A stretch of DNA of 64,000 nt from Bacillus sp. AFS073361 (GTDB taxonomy: Bacteria; Bacillota; Bacilli; Bacillales; Cytobacillaceae): positions 80,339-144,338 of the forward strand of contig NZ_NUZU01000013.1 of assembly GCF_002567005.1 (NCBI RefSeq). The letters run 5' to 3'. The notes beneath the pieces were generated by a model, which made no database searches, had not been told where the DNA came from, and saw nothing but the letters and a program-made list of their open reading frames with translations. Position numbers and translations under genes: made by a program. Below are positions 15,738-24,264 of this stretch, piece after piece; the first letter of the stretch is position 1; each line of letters opens with the position of its first letter.

Positions 15738-16418
15738 GTGTTGGATTTGGAATTGCAAACAGAAGTAAATATACAAAAAGAGAATCCTAAGTTATTAGGA
15801 ATGTTTACGAGTCCTGGGGTGCAGTTTGAGCGAATTAAGCAAAGTCCGAAAATTTGGGTACCATTAACTATTATTAGTATCCTTTATGCCATTGGTATGG
15901 CGTTTATGGCTCTATCACTAGACGCAGCTACTTTAATTGCTCAAGGAGTGCCAGAAGATCAAGTTGATTTAGTGTTAACCATAACAAAAGTAACAGTTTT
16001 AGTTACGGGCATCATCACACCTATCATTGGTGTTTTAGTGAGCAGTGCTATTCAAATAGCGATTGTCAAGATTGCTAGTTCCACTGTTTCTTTTAAACAA
16101 TTATTATCTATGAATACTTTTATCATGATTATTGGTGCAGCAGGACTTATATTGAATATGGGAATCAGATATGCCATCGGCGGGGATCCAGAAATATATA
16201 TTACCAGTTTGGCAGGGCTTCTCAATCAGGATAAAGCTGGTGTTTTAGGTTCCATCGAAGTATTTGGAATCTGGTCTGCTATATTGACTGCCTTGGGACT
16301 TCATAAAACAGCTCAAATTTCTAAAGGTCTGGCATGGACAATTGCGGTGATTTTCTTCGTAGTTAGTATTGGCTTTGCTTTGGTCGGTACCCTTTTACAG
16401 GGAGCGCCGAAGCTATAA
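15738..16418 (+). CDS. yknW: YknW-like Yip1-family membrane protein
   Basis: The 226-aa protein has about five TM helices and the Yip1-like layout. The N-terminal cytoplasmic part includes GMFTSPGVQFERIKQSPK, a common start of bacterial Yip1 proteins. It is the first gene of a four-gene operon matching B. subtilis yknWXYZ, where YknW assembles with the YknXYZ exporter and helps protect against the SDP toxin. The start is GTG (15738) or the adjacent TTG, with AGGAGAG upstream. Its stop overlaps the yknX start. Confidence 0.8.
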   Translation: MLDLELQTEVNIQKENPKLLGMFTSPGVQFERIKQSPKIWVPLTIISILYAIGMAFMALSLDAATLIAQGVPEDQVDLVLTITKVTVLVTGIITPIIGVLVSSAIQIAIVKIASSTVSFKQLLSMNTFIMIIGAAGLILNMGIRYAIGGDPEIYITSLAGLLNQDKAGVLGSIEVFGIWSAILTALGLHKTAQISKGLAWTIAVIFFVVSIGFALVGTLLQGAPKL

Positions 16419-17539
16419 TGAAGAAGAAAATTTGGATTAGCATTAGTGTAATTTTATTAATTATCATAATGATTTCTGTAAGTGTCTACCGGCAGGTCCT
16501 TGCAAAGGGGCCTTCCGTTAAGACCACGGAAATCAGCCAAGAAGAAATCTCCTCTCTATTAATGATTCCTGGAATAGTAAAGCTTCCTCAAGAACAACTG
16601 GTCTATGCGACACCAGACAAAGGGGAAATCAAGAAGCTGCTCGTCAAGGAAGGAGAGACCGTCAAGAAAGGTGCTGTCTTGGCTCAATTAGAAAATCCTC
16701 AGCTTGAGTTGGAAATTGAGCAGAATAAATTAGCGGTCGAATCCGCTAATTTAAAAATAAACCAAATCGATAAGAAATTGGAGCAACTTGAAGACAAAGA
16801 AAAGACCTTAGGTGAGCAGGTTGGAAAAAAGGAAGCGAAAAAGCAGCTTTCTCCTGAATTTGAACAGCTAGAGATGGAAAAAGAGCTAGCTAACATTGAA
16901 CTTAAGCAAACAGAACTTCAAAAAGACTTGATTAGTAAACGCCAGGATGATTTAGAGATTAAGAGTACAATGGCTGGAATTGTTTTGACAGCCAAAAAGC
17001 CAGCAACATCACTTGATGCAACAAACGAGCCTATTATACATATTGGGAAATTAGCAGGGATGACAGCATCAGGACTACTGTCCGAATACGATACTCTTAA
17101 AGTTAGCAAGGGTCAAAGAGTGATCATCAAATCAGAGGCATTGCCAGGCAAAGAGTGGCTGGGTGAAATTACGAAGACATCTATTTTGCCAGAGCAGAAC
17201 CAAGCGAGTTTGCAAAATGGTACACAGGCTGTGCAGTATCCTGTCACAGTAAAGATTTCCGGTGATACAAAAACGTTGAAACCAGGCTTCCAAGTTATTA
17301 TGGAAATAGAAACAGATAAAAAGACAGCGATGGTCCTGCCGCTCGATGCGTTATTTGATGAGGGGGATCAGCCCTTTGTATATCTCGTAAAGGATGGAAA
17401 GGCGCAAAAACAAAATGTCAAGACTGGCATTACATCAGGAAAGAAGATTGAAATCCTTGAAGGTGTTACAAAAGGAGACAAAGTCATCATTAATGGACCT
17501 GACAAACTAAAAGATGGGTTGGATGTGACCGTTAAATGA
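16418..17539 (+). CDS. yknX: YknX-like membrane fusion/adaptor protein
   Basis: The 373-aa HlyD/RND-type adaptor has an N-terminal TM anchor (residues 5-25). A lipoyl-like half motif (EGETVKKGAVLAQLENP) is followed by a coiled-coil hairpin (about residues 95-185) and beta-barrel domains. In YknWXYZ and MacA/MacB-type systems this subunit links the ABC transporter to the outer face. The start overlaps the last base of yknW, and the stop overlaps yknY by four bases, so translation is coupled. Confidence 0.88.
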   Translation: MKKKIWISISVILLIIIMISVSVYRQVLAKGPSVKTTEISQEEISSLLMIPGIVKLPQEQLVYATPDKGEIKKLLVKEGETVKKGAVLAQLENPQLELEIEQNKLAVESANLKINQIDKKLEQLEDKEKTLGEQVGKKEAKKQLSPEFEQLEMEKELANIELKQTELQKDLISKRQDDLEIKSTMAGIVLTAKKPATSLDATNEPIIHIGKLAGMTASGLLSEYDTLKVSKGQRVIIKSEALPGKEWLGEITKTSILPEQNQASLQNGTQAVQYPVTVKISGDTKTLKPGFQVIMEIETDKKTAMVLPLDALFDEGDQPFVYLVKDGKAQKQNVKTGITSGKKIEILEGVTKGDKVIINGPDKLKDGLDVTVK

Positions 17540-18228
17540 TCCAGCTAGAATCCATCTCAAGATCGTTTTTGTTGGGAAAAGAAAGTGTACCTGTCCTAAA
17601 TGGTATTAGTCTATCCATTCATAAAGGTGAATTTGCTGCCATCATGGGTCCATCTGGCTCAGGAAAGTCAACCTTAATGAATATTATTGGTTGTTTGGAT
17701 AAACCGACAGAGGGTGAGTATTATCTTGGCGGGGAAAATGTCTCTCATTATAATGACAAGGAATTGGCCAGGGTTAGAAATCAATCAATTGGCTTTGTCT
17801 TTCAGCAGTTTCATTTGCTCCCCCGCTTGACGGCCTTGAAAAATGTTGAATTACCAATGATTTATGCAGGAATCTCCAAAAAAGAGCGCCAGGCTCGTGC
17901 AGAAGAGGCATTAATGAAAGTAGGTCTTGCCGACCGCATGAACCATCTGCCTAATGCTCTATCTGGAGGACAGAAGCAACGTGTTGCCATAGCGAGAGCT
18001 ATTGTCAATACACCAAAGATTATTCTAGCGGATGAACCCACAGGTGCCCTTGATTCAAAAACAAGCAAGGACATTATGGAACAATTTAGTGAACTGAATA
18101 ATGAAGGAGTTACGATTATTATTGTTACCCATGAATCAGAAGTAGCCGAATATGCGAATAGAACGATCATGGTTAGAGATGGAATGATTCAGTCGCCTTT
18201 TGAGGGTGTTAGGGGGCCGGCAGGATGA
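17536..18228 (+). CDS. yknY: YknY-like ABC transporter ATP-binding protein (MacB/LolD type)
   Basis: The 230-aa ATPase has Walker A GPSGSGKST, Q-loop VFQQFHLLPRLTALKNVELP, signature LSGGQKQRVAIARA, Walker B IILADEPTGALD and the switch His in IIIVTHE. The ALD after the Walker B Glu is typical of the MacB/LolD group. It energises the YknZ permease. The start overlaps yknX and the end overlaps yknZ, both by four bases. Confidence 0.93.
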   Translation: MIQLESISRSFLLGKESVPVLNGISLSIHKGEFAAIMGPSGSGKSTLMNIIGCLDKPTEGEYYLGGENVSHYNDKELARVRNQSIGFVFQQFHLLPRLTALKNVELPMIYAGISKKERQARAEEALMKVGLADRMNHLPNALSGGQKQRVAIARAIVNTPKIILADEPTGALDSKTSKDIMEQFSELNNEGVTIIIVTHESEVAEYANRTIMVRDGMIQSPFEGVRGPAG

Positions 18229-19418
18229 GTTTTATGGAAAATCTTATTATGGCACTAAGTTCACTAAAAGCCCACAAAATGCGGAGTATTCTAACAATGC
18301 TTGGGATTATTATTGGGGTGGGTGCTGTTATTATCGTCGTAGCCATCGGACAGGGCGGGGAAGCGATGCTGAAATCACAAATTACCGGGCCAGGGAATAC
18401 GATTGAGTTATTTTATCAGCCTTCCGATGAAGAAATACGTGCGAACCCCAATATATTTCAGCAAGCCCCCTTCAATCAGGAAGATATCAGAGCGTTGGAA
18501 CAAATTACGGAAATTAAAAGTGTTGTTGCGTCAAGCACCAAATTGTCCTCTGTTAAATTTCAAAAGGATTCCGTGGATGCCTCTTCAACTGGAATTAATC
18601 AGGCCTATATAAAATTAAATGAGTTGAAAGTTGCTAAGGGAAGGAGCTTGTCAACCTCTGATTTTCTTGGCGGCCGCCGTGCAGCATTAATCAGTAATAA
18701 ATTGCAAGAGGAACTATTTAAAGGGAAAAATCCAGTTGGAAAAGTTGTTATGGTTGCCAATCAACCGATTGAAATCATTGGGGTTTTAGAGAAACCAACT
18801 GGTCTTCTATCATTTGGATCAATGGAGGTTTATCTGCCTTTCCAAACGTGGAAAACGATTTACGGTAGCAGTGATTTTACCCAAGTAACCCTGCAAGCAT
18901 CGTCAGCTGAACAACTGCAGGTCGCAGGTAAAAAGGCTGCTAAATTATTAAATAATCTGCATAGGACGGATAAATCATACCAAGTTATTAATATGGAAGA
19001 AATCGCTCAAGGGGTAGGACAAATCACAAAAATCATGACATTAATTATCGGGAGTATAGCAGGAATCTCATTATTTGTTGGTGGAATTGGTGTTATGAAT
19101 ATCATGCTCGTATCCGTGACCGAAAGGACAAGGGAAATCGGGATTCGTATGGCGCTTGGAGCTACCCGAGGACAAGTGCTGACTCAATTTTTAATTGAAT
19201 CGATGACACTAACTTTTATAGGAGGTATGCTCGGGATTTTGCTTGGCTGGGGAACGTCCACCATTGTTAGTTTCTTTGCAGGTTGGCCATCCTTAGTGTC
19301 TTGGCAGGTGGTAGTAGGTGGGATGTTGTTCTCAATGGTTATTGGGATTGTGTTTGGACTACTTCCAGCAAACAAGGCTTCTAAGCTTGACCCGATTGAT
19401 TCCCTGAGATATGAATAA
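18225..19418 (+). CDS. yknZ: YknZ-like ABC transporter permease (MacB/FtsX type)
   Basis: The 397-aa permease has the MacB topology: one N-terminal TM (LTMLGIIIGVGAVIIVVAIG), a large extracytoplasmic MacB_PCD domain (about residues 45-270), then three TM helices with the FtsX motif (TERTREIGIRMALGATRGQV). The C-terminal LLPANKASKLDPIDSLRYE is a family signature. It completes the yknWXYZ operon, which has a terminator after it. Confidence 0.92.
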   Translation: MSFMENLIMALSSLKAHKMRSILTMLGIIIGVGAVIIVVAIGQGGEAMLKSQITGPGNTIELFYQPSDEEIRANPNIFQQAPFNQEDIRALEQITEIKSVVASSTKLSSVKFQKDSVDASSTGINQAYIKLNELKVAKGRSLSTSDFLGGRRAALISNKLQEELFKGKNPVGKVVMVANQPIEIIGVLEKPTGLLSFGSMEVYLPFQTWKTIYGSSDFTQVTLQASSAEQLQVAGKKAAKLLNNLHRTDKSYQVINMEEIAQGVGQITKIMTLIIGSIAGISLFVGGIGVMNIMLVSVTERTREIGIRMALGATRGQVLTQFLIESMTLTFIGGMLGILLGWGTSTIVSFFAGWPSLVSWQVVVGGMLFSMVIGIVFGLLPANKASKLDPIDSLRYE

Positions 19419-19442
19419 AGGTTGATTAGGAAATGAGATCAA

Positions 19443-19469
19443 GGGTCTACACGAAGGTGTAGGCTTTTT
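19443..19469 (+). terminator. Terminator after yknZ
   Basis: GGGTCTACAC and GTGTAGGC form a short stem around GAAG, followed by TTTTTC. Confidence 0.7.
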
Positions 19470-19593
19470 CCTGTTATTGCCGTATAGTTATCAGTTTGCA
19501 GATTATGGGTAATGTGATAATATAATTATAGGAATATTCAGATAACAATTCGTGATAGGATTGACTTAGAATAATAGTTTAGAAGGAGTCGAG

Positions 19594-20766
19594 ATGAGCA
19601 TGGAGAGACTTAGTGTAGAGAGCAAAGGTTATTTTGGGGAATTTGGCGGAAGTTTTGTTCCAGAGGATTTGCAAGTGGTAATGAACGAATTAGAAGAGCA
19701 ATTTAATCGATATAAGGATGACCCTGAATTTATAGCGGAATTCAAATACTACTTAAAAGAATATGTAGGCAGGGAGAATCCATTAACGTTTGCAGAAAAT
19801 TTAACCAAACAAAATCAAGGGGCAAAAATATATCTGAAACGAGAAGATTTAAACCATACGGGTGCACACAAAATTAATAATGCCATTGGCCAGATTCTTT
19901 TAGCAAAACGAATGGGAGCAAAGAGAATTATCGCTGAAACAGGTGCAGGACAGCATGGTGTGGCCACAGCAACTGCCTGTGCCATGTTTGGGATGGAATG
20001 CATTATTTATATGGGTAAACTTGATACGGAACGCCAAGCGCTCAATGTCTTCCGAATGGAATTACTAGGTGCGAAAGTTGTTCCTGTTGATAAAGGCCAA
20101 GGGCGTTTAAAAGATGCTGTCGATGAAGCTTTGGGTGACTTGGTGCAAAACTATAAAAATACCTTTTATTTACTTGGTTCGGCTGTAGGACCACATCCTT
20201 ATCCGACCATGGTCAAGCACTTCCAGGCAATTATCAGCGAGGAATCGAAACAGCAGATTCTTAAAAAGGAAGGAAAACTGCCGACAGCCGTGATTGCTTG
20301 TGCTGGAGGTGGCAGCAATGCCATTGGTGCTTTTGCCCATTATATTGACGAAAAAGATGTGCGCTTAATTGGGGTCGAACCAGCTGAGGCACCAACTTTG
20401 ACGGAAGGAATTCCAGCGGTGATTCATGGCTTTAAATGTTTAACATTACTTGATGAAAACGGGGAGCCTAAACCAACGTACTCGATTGCTGCGGGGCTGG
20501 ATTATCCAGGTGTCGGTCCTGAGCACAGCCATTTGAAAACAAGCAGGCGAGCAGAGTATGTAACAGTGACTGGGCAAGAGGCCCTAGAGGCATTCCAATT
20601 TTTAAGCAAGACGGAGGGAATAATCCCTGCGTTAGAAAGTTCACATGCCGTCGCATATGCTATTAAGCTTGCGAAAGAATTATCTAACGAAGATATCCTA
20701 ATTGTTAACCTATCAGGACGCGGTGATAAGGATGTTGAGCAGGTGTTTAGGATGTTGAAACAATAA
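19594..20766 (+). CDS. trpB: Tryptophan synthase beta chain, orphan
   Basis: The 390-aa PLP enzyme condenses indole with serine. The PLP lysine is Lys93 in HTGAHKINN, the phosphate-binding loop is [10 protein letters not shown], and the N-terminal [13 protein letters not shown] is the usual TrpB start. Residues of the type 1 (TrpA-partnered) enzyme are present, but no trpA or other trp gene is next to it. It has its own upstream region and terminator. It may be the only trpB, a second copy, or an indole-salvage enzyme. GAAGGAG lies upstream of the ATG. Confidence 0.93.
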   Translation: MSMERLSVESKGYFGEFGGSFVPEDLQVVMNELEEQFNRYKDDPEFIAEFKYYLKEYVGRENPLTFAENLTKQNQGAKIYLKREDLNHTGAHKINNAIGQILLAKRMGAKRIIAETGAGQHGVATATACAMFGMECIIYMGKLDTERQALNVFRMELLGAKVVPVDKGQGRLKDAVDEALGDLVQNYKNTFYLLGSAVGPHPYPTMVKHFQAIISEESKQQILKKEGKLPTAVIACAGGGSNAIGAFAHYIDEKDVRLIGVEPAEAPTLTEGIPAVIHGFKCLTLLDENGEPKPTYSIAAGLDYPGVGPEHSHLKTSRRAEYVTVTGQEALEAFQFLSKTEGIIPALESSHAVAYAIKLAKELSNEDILIVNLSGRGDKDVEQVFRMLKQ

Positions 20767-20776
20767 TAATATACAT

Positions 20777-20809
20777 AAGGATAAGCCGATAAATGGCTCG
20801 TCCTTTTTT
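20777..20809 (+). terminator. Terminator after trpB
   Basis: AAGGATAAGCC and GGCTCGTCCTT pair imperfectly around GATAAAT, followed by a T tract. Confidence 0.75.
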
Positions 20810-20833
20810 GTTCTATCTAGGGGGAGCAGTTTA

Positions 20834-21712
20834 TTGAAAGACTTATTATTAGTAAAAGGTTATAAAGATCATGAGTATTTAAGGAAAAGCTTTAATCAAT
20901 TGGCCACTGATACGTTTGGAATAGAGTTTGAAACGTGGTACAAAAATGGATATTGGACAGATAAGTATTTGCCGTATTCATTTGTTGTTCATAATAGAGT
21001 GGTAGCTAATGTATCCGTTAATTTTGTAAACTTGGTCGTAAATGCGGAGGTTAAACAAGCAATCCAAATCGGGACGGTCATGACACACCCTGATTATCGA
21101 AATAAGGGATTGTCGAGACGCTTGATGGAGATTGTGTTAGACGAATATAAACATGTCGATATGATTTATTTGTTTGCCAATCAAACAGTATTGGACTTTT
21201 ACCCGAAATTTGGATTTTCTTCTAGAGATGAAGTGCAATTTATATTGGACTATAATCATATGCCTCCATCATCTTCTAAAATGAGAAAATTAGATGTTAG
21301 CAATCCAGATGATTTAGAGTACATCTATAATTTAGCGAGTAATCGTAAGGTTTTGTCGGAAGTATTCGGAACTTCAAATTGTGAGGAGCTCCTCATGTTT
21401 TATTGTATTATGGTTTTTAGCCAGGACCTCTACTATCTTGAGAATGAGAACGCACTGGTGATCTTTCAAAGAGAGGGGGATTGTATCCACCTTTATGACA
21501 TTGTCAGTTCTCGAAAGGTAAATTTTCAAACAGTGTTAAGTGCAATTGTCCCGCTGGATTGCAGTAAAGTCTTTTTCCATTTTCATCCCGATCAGCATGA
21601 ACTAGGATATGAAAAACAGCTATATAAAACCAATAATGTCCTTTTTATAAAGAATCAAACAAACGTCACGTTACCAAATGAATTCAAACACCCGCTTACT
21701 TCACAGGCATGA
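20834..21712 (+). CDS. GNAT-family N-acetyltransferase with an extra C-terminal domain
   Basis: The 292-aa product has a GNAT fold in its first 140 residues. The acetyl-CoA site is visible as IGTVMTHPDYRNKGLSRRLM, and FYPKFGFSSRDE follows near residue 130. The remaining 150 residues match the two-domain layout of Eis-like or YjcK-like acetyltransferases whose C-terminal domain shapes the substrate pocket. Translation starts at TTG with GGGGGAG eight bases upstream. It is monocistronic and a 13-bp repeat sits just after the stop. The substrate is unknown. Confidence 0.8.
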   Translation: MKDLLLVKGYKDHEYLRKSFNQLATDTFGIEFETWYKNGYWTDKYLPYSFVVHNRVVANVSVNFVNLVVNAEVKQAIQIGTVMTHPDYRNKGLSRRLMEIVLDEYKHVDMIYLFANQTVLDFYPKFGFSSRDEVQFILDYNHMPPSSSKMRKLDVSNPDDLEYIYNLASNRKVLSEVFGTSNCEELLMFYCIMVFSQDLYYLENENALVIFQREGDCIHLYDIVSSRKVNFQTVLSAIVPLDCSKVFFHFHPDQHELGYEKQLYKTNNVLFIKNQTNVTLPNEFKHPLTSQA

Positions 21713-21713
21713 T

Positions 21714-21726
21714 GGTGCCTGACACC
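21714..21726 (+). repeat. 13-bp interrupted palindrome, copy 3
   Basis: It begins two bases after the acetyltransferase stop codon. Flanking bases extend it to ATGGTG/CACCAT with a five-base loop, so it could act as a weak 3' hairpin. Confidence 0.9.
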
Positions 21727-21880
21727 ATTAGATAACTCCATTAGAGAACATCTAGTACATATTACCCATTTGCTATTAGCGGTTCTTTTTTTATATCTGG
21801 GGGTTAGAGAATGTTTCTCGAGTTTATTGAATATATTTAAACAAATAATCTATGGAATTTGGTTGATAAAGGGGACAAGT

Positions 21881-22501
21881 ATGATAAGTAACAGGATGAA
21901 CTTTTATATGGATTTAAGCAGAGCAGGGGCATGTTCTATTTATAAACGGCTATTGTTCATTTTTTTTGGTGCTACGCTTGTAACCTTATCCTTACAATTA
22001 TTTTTGGTGGAGAATCATGTGATTGATGGAGGAATCATTGGCATAAGTATCCTGCTAGCTCATATTACAAAAGAAGAAATAGGATTGTTTTTGTTGGTAT
22101 TAAACACACCTTTTGTCCTCCTTGCCTATCGGTTTCTAGGAAGAAGGTTTCTTATTCTCAGCATATTCGCCATCCTCATTCTTTCGTTTGAAACCTATAT
22201 ATTCGATTCACTTCCGGTCCTCACCACTAACCCCCTCCTAGTAATTGTCCTTGGCGGAATAAGTTTAGGACTAGGTGTCGGCATAACGATTCGATTCGGC
22301 GGCTGTTTTGATGGAACAGAAGTGATAGCTATCCTCTTAAGTAAACATTCTTCATTTTCAATCGGACAAATTATCTTGTTATTGAATGTATTCATTTTCG
22401 GGAGTTCCATTTTCATCTTTGGGTTAAGTGAGGCCATCTACTCCTTTGCAACCTTTCTGATAGCCTATCGGACGATCGATCTATCTATTCAAATTACTTA
22501 G
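21881..22501 (+). CDS. YitT-family membrane protein (short form)
   Basis: The 206-aa product has five to six TM helices with the YitT signatures: ENHVIDGGIIGISILLAHIT near residue 40 and LGVGITIRFGGCFDGTEVIAI near residue 135. Full-length YitT proteins carry a C-terminal DUF2179 domain, which is absent here; the gene ends after the last TM. I chose the ATG at 21881 because AAAGGGG lies seven bases upstream; a reading-frame extension to 21770 has no such support. The function of the family is unknown. Confidence 0.82.
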   Translation: MISNRMNFYMDLSRAGACSIYKRLLFIFFGATLVTLSLQLFLVENHVIDGGIIGISILLAHITKEEIGLFLLVLNTPFVLLAYRFLGRRFLILSIFAILILSFETYIFDSLPVLTTNPLLVIVLGGISLGLGVGITIRFGGCFDGTEVIAILLSKHSSFSIGQIILLLNVFIFGSSIFIFGLSEAIYSFATFLIAYRTIDLSIQIT

Positions 22502-22564
22502 AAGGGTATTTCGAGATGATGAGGTGCCTAGATAAAAGCTTAAAATAGAATCCGCAAAATTAAG

Positions 22565-22600
22565 GAAATGCCCATTCAATTAGCGAACGGGCATTTTTTT
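22565..22600 (+). terminator. Terminator between convergent genes
   Basis: AAATGCCC and GGGCATTT form a clean stem with inner CATT/AACG pairing and a seven-T tail. It probably serves both the YitT gene and the convergent hydrolase. Confidence 0.85.
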
Positions 22601-22604
22601 ATCA

Positions 22605-23408
22605 TTATTGATTTTTTAAAAATTCTATTACTCTTTCATTTACTAAATCATTGGCCTCTGTTATATAAATATGGCCAGCACCGGTAATTGTCAAAAATTC
22701 AGCATTTGGAATTTTCTCAGCTAAGATTACCCCATTTTGATAGGGAACTAATTTGTCTTCGTCTCCATGGATAACCAAGACAGGGCATTCGATTTGGTCC
22801 ATCACGTTGGAAGTATCGTGAGCTAAGCAGGCTTGAAGTTGAAGAATATAGGCATAAGGGAGAACAGGTATCTCTATTCTTCTTTGTATGTCCTCTGCTA
22901 CTAATTCGCGTTGTTTTTCTATAAATGAATGACTGTATAGGATTGGAGCGGTGGCCCAAGCCATTTCTTCTGGTGTTGCAACCGCAGAACCCCTTGAAAG
23001 CATTAGCATCGAGACTTCTGCACTAGGCTGGACATGGGTTGCACCCCCAGAGGTTGTACAACCTAACACAAGAGAACGGACCCTAGAAGGATACAATAGT
23101 GATAATCTTTGTGCAATCATCCCACCCATAGAAATGCCGTATACATGGGCTGTTTCTACTCCGGCAGCATCCAAGACACATTTAGCATCTTCCGCCATTT
23201 GCTCAATTGAATAGGGGGAATTTGGTTTGCCGCTAAGACCTGTCCCGCGATTATCAAAAATAATTACTTTAAAGTGCTCACTGAGAGCAGGGAGTGTCCT
23301 GAACCAAGATTTTGAATTTAGTGATAACCCCATTATTAAAAGCAATGGTTCACCCTCTCCGTGAACCTCATAATAAAGATTAATCCCATTTCCAGTAGCT
23401 ATTGGCAT
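22605..23408 (-). CDS. Alpha/beta-fold hydrolase
   Basis: The 267-aa protein shows the standard alpha/beta hydrolase layout. The oxyanion region LLLIMGLSLNSKSW is followed by DNRGTGLSGKP, the nucleophile elbow GISMGGM with Ser93, the acid in VIHGDEDKLVP and the final His in GAGHIYITE. It resembles 3-oxoadipate enol-lactonase-like esterases, but the substrate is unknown. GGAGG lies eight bases before the ATG. A MITE begins 22 bases upstream of the start codon, between the ribosome binding site and a TATAAT box. Confidence 0.85.
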   Translation of the reverse strand: MPIATGNGINLYYEVHGEGEPLLLIMGLSLNSKSWFRTLPALSEHFKVIIFDNRGTGLSGKPNSPYSIEQMAEDAKCVLDAAGVETAHVYGISMGGMIAQRLSLLYPSRVRSLVLGCTTSGGATHVQPSAEVSMLMLSRGSAVATPEEMAWATAPILYSHSFIEKQRELVAEDIQRRIEIPVLPYAYILQLQACLAHDTSNVMDQIECPVLVIHGDEDKLVPYQNGVILAEKIPNAEFLTITGAGHIYITEANDLVNERVIEFLKNQ

Positions 23409-23430
23409 TAATTAATCCTCCTTTATTAAA

Positions 23431-23616
23431 GGCTGTGTTAAAGGTTAATGTGGATTTTGGCACTCTGCTGATTGGAGTGGAAGGCGCGAAGACTCCTGCG
23501 GGAGTACGGGGCAGGGGAGACCCCGCAGGTGCTGAAAGCGCCGAGGAGGCTCCCCGCAACGCCCGCGGAAAGCGAAGCGCCTGGAACGGAAATCAACAGA
23601 CAAGTTTAACACAGCA
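23431..23616 (-). mobile_element. 186-bp MITE, copy B, inverted relative to copy A
   Basis: The copy is the reverse complement of 15388-15573 with the same length and, by my count, about seven base differences (roughly 96% identity). The ends are GGCTGTGTTAAAG and GTTTAACACAGCA, so the terminal base of one end has mutated. The flanks TTATTAAA and TTTTTTAA are only a partial match, suggesting that the target duplication has decayed. No coding capacity is expected, although open frames run through it. Confidence 0.92.
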
Positions 23617-23635
23617 TTTTTTAAAGTAACGGTAA

Positions 23636-23641
23636 ATTATA
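23636..23641 (-). promoter_or_regulatory. Putative -10 box (TATAAT) for the 22605-23408 hydrolase, outside the MITE
   Basis: On the minus strand TATAAT lies 19 bases beyond the distal end of MITE copy B, nearly the same spacing as at copy A. No convincing -35 box is visible. Confidence 0.35.
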
Positions 23642-23693
23642 TGATAATTTAACTAAGGAAAGAACATGGAAGAAGGGAGGACCAAATCCTCCC

Positions 23694-23825
23694 TTAGCTT
23701 ACTTTTGAGTGTTTCTTTAAAAAGTTGCGAATAACTCTATTAAATGCGTCCTTTTGTTCTAATTTGGCAATATGACCAGTATTCCTAAGGATCACAAATT
23801 CAGAGTGGCGTATTTGTTTGTGCAT
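23694..23825 (-). pseudogene. 3' relic of a PHA-cluster alpha/beta hydrolase
   Basis: The translated minus strand gives a 43-residue C-terminal tail (MHKQIRHSEFVILRNTGH, then an AKLEQKDAFNRVIRN region). It closely matches the ends of the hydrolases at 27093-27875 and 58893-59675 and includes the catalytic His of NTGH. The upstream part of the gene, with nucleophile and acid, is missing. It is a deletion relic of a third paralogue. Confidence 0.85.
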
Positions 23826-23864
23826 ACCTTAGCGTCATTCCTTGGGGGACAAATGTTTTTATTC

Positions 23865-23877
23865 GGTGCCTGACACC
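23865..23877 (+). repeat. 13-bp interrupted palindrome, copy 4
   Basis: An exact copy inside the relic zone between the hydrolase fragment and the first PHA operon. The flanks do not lengthen the stem. Confidence 0.9.
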
Positions 23878-24042
23878 AGATAATATTATTTAAAAAACGT
23901 TCCGGTAATTTTTGGGATTTCCTTCGGTCTAAAGGAGTGTTTTGAAGATGTTTGTTTAATTTAACAGCATTAATTTTTCGCTCTTTTAAGGGACGAAGAC
24001 TTTTGTGGATATTGTCGAAAGAGGGAGGTTTACAAAACCTCA
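23878..24042 (-). other. Coding-like minus-strand stretch without start, unrecognised
   Basis: The minus strand stays open here for about 55 codons and reads like protein (PPSFDNIHKSLRPLKERK, then a basic KLPERF segment), but no start codon with a ribosome binding site is seen. It may be another gene relic in this decayed zone. I do not recognise the family. Confidence 0.3.
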
Positions 24043-24131
24043 GTTTACTACAATAATATTAACTATATTACTATTCTAATTAATGATTTTGAGGAACCCT
24101 TCGAAGCAATTGCAGCTATTTTTAATAACAT

Positions 24132-24229
24132 GAAAGGTCCAGCACTATTCTTAGCCTCAAAGCTTCTAATTATGTTTATGGTCATATACTAGATGTTGAC
24201 GGTGGGACAACTGCCAGTGTACAGTAAAT
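24132..24229 (+). pseudogene. C-terminal relic of an SDR dehydrogenase (KduD/gluconate 5-dehydrogenase-like), frameshifted
   Basis: The plus strand reads MKGPALFLAS and then, after a one-base shift, KASNYVYGHILDVDGGT followed by TASVQ and a stop. The pattern KGPA-FLAS-AS-YV-GHIL-VDGG is the C-terminal signature of short-chain dehydrogenases of the KduD/gluconate 5-dehydrogenase type. The Rossmann and catalytic parts are absent. It ends 35 bases before the first PHA gene. Confidence 0.75.
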
Positions 24230-24264
24230 AGAAGAAACTGGTCAGTTAGTGAAGAGGGATGTAC

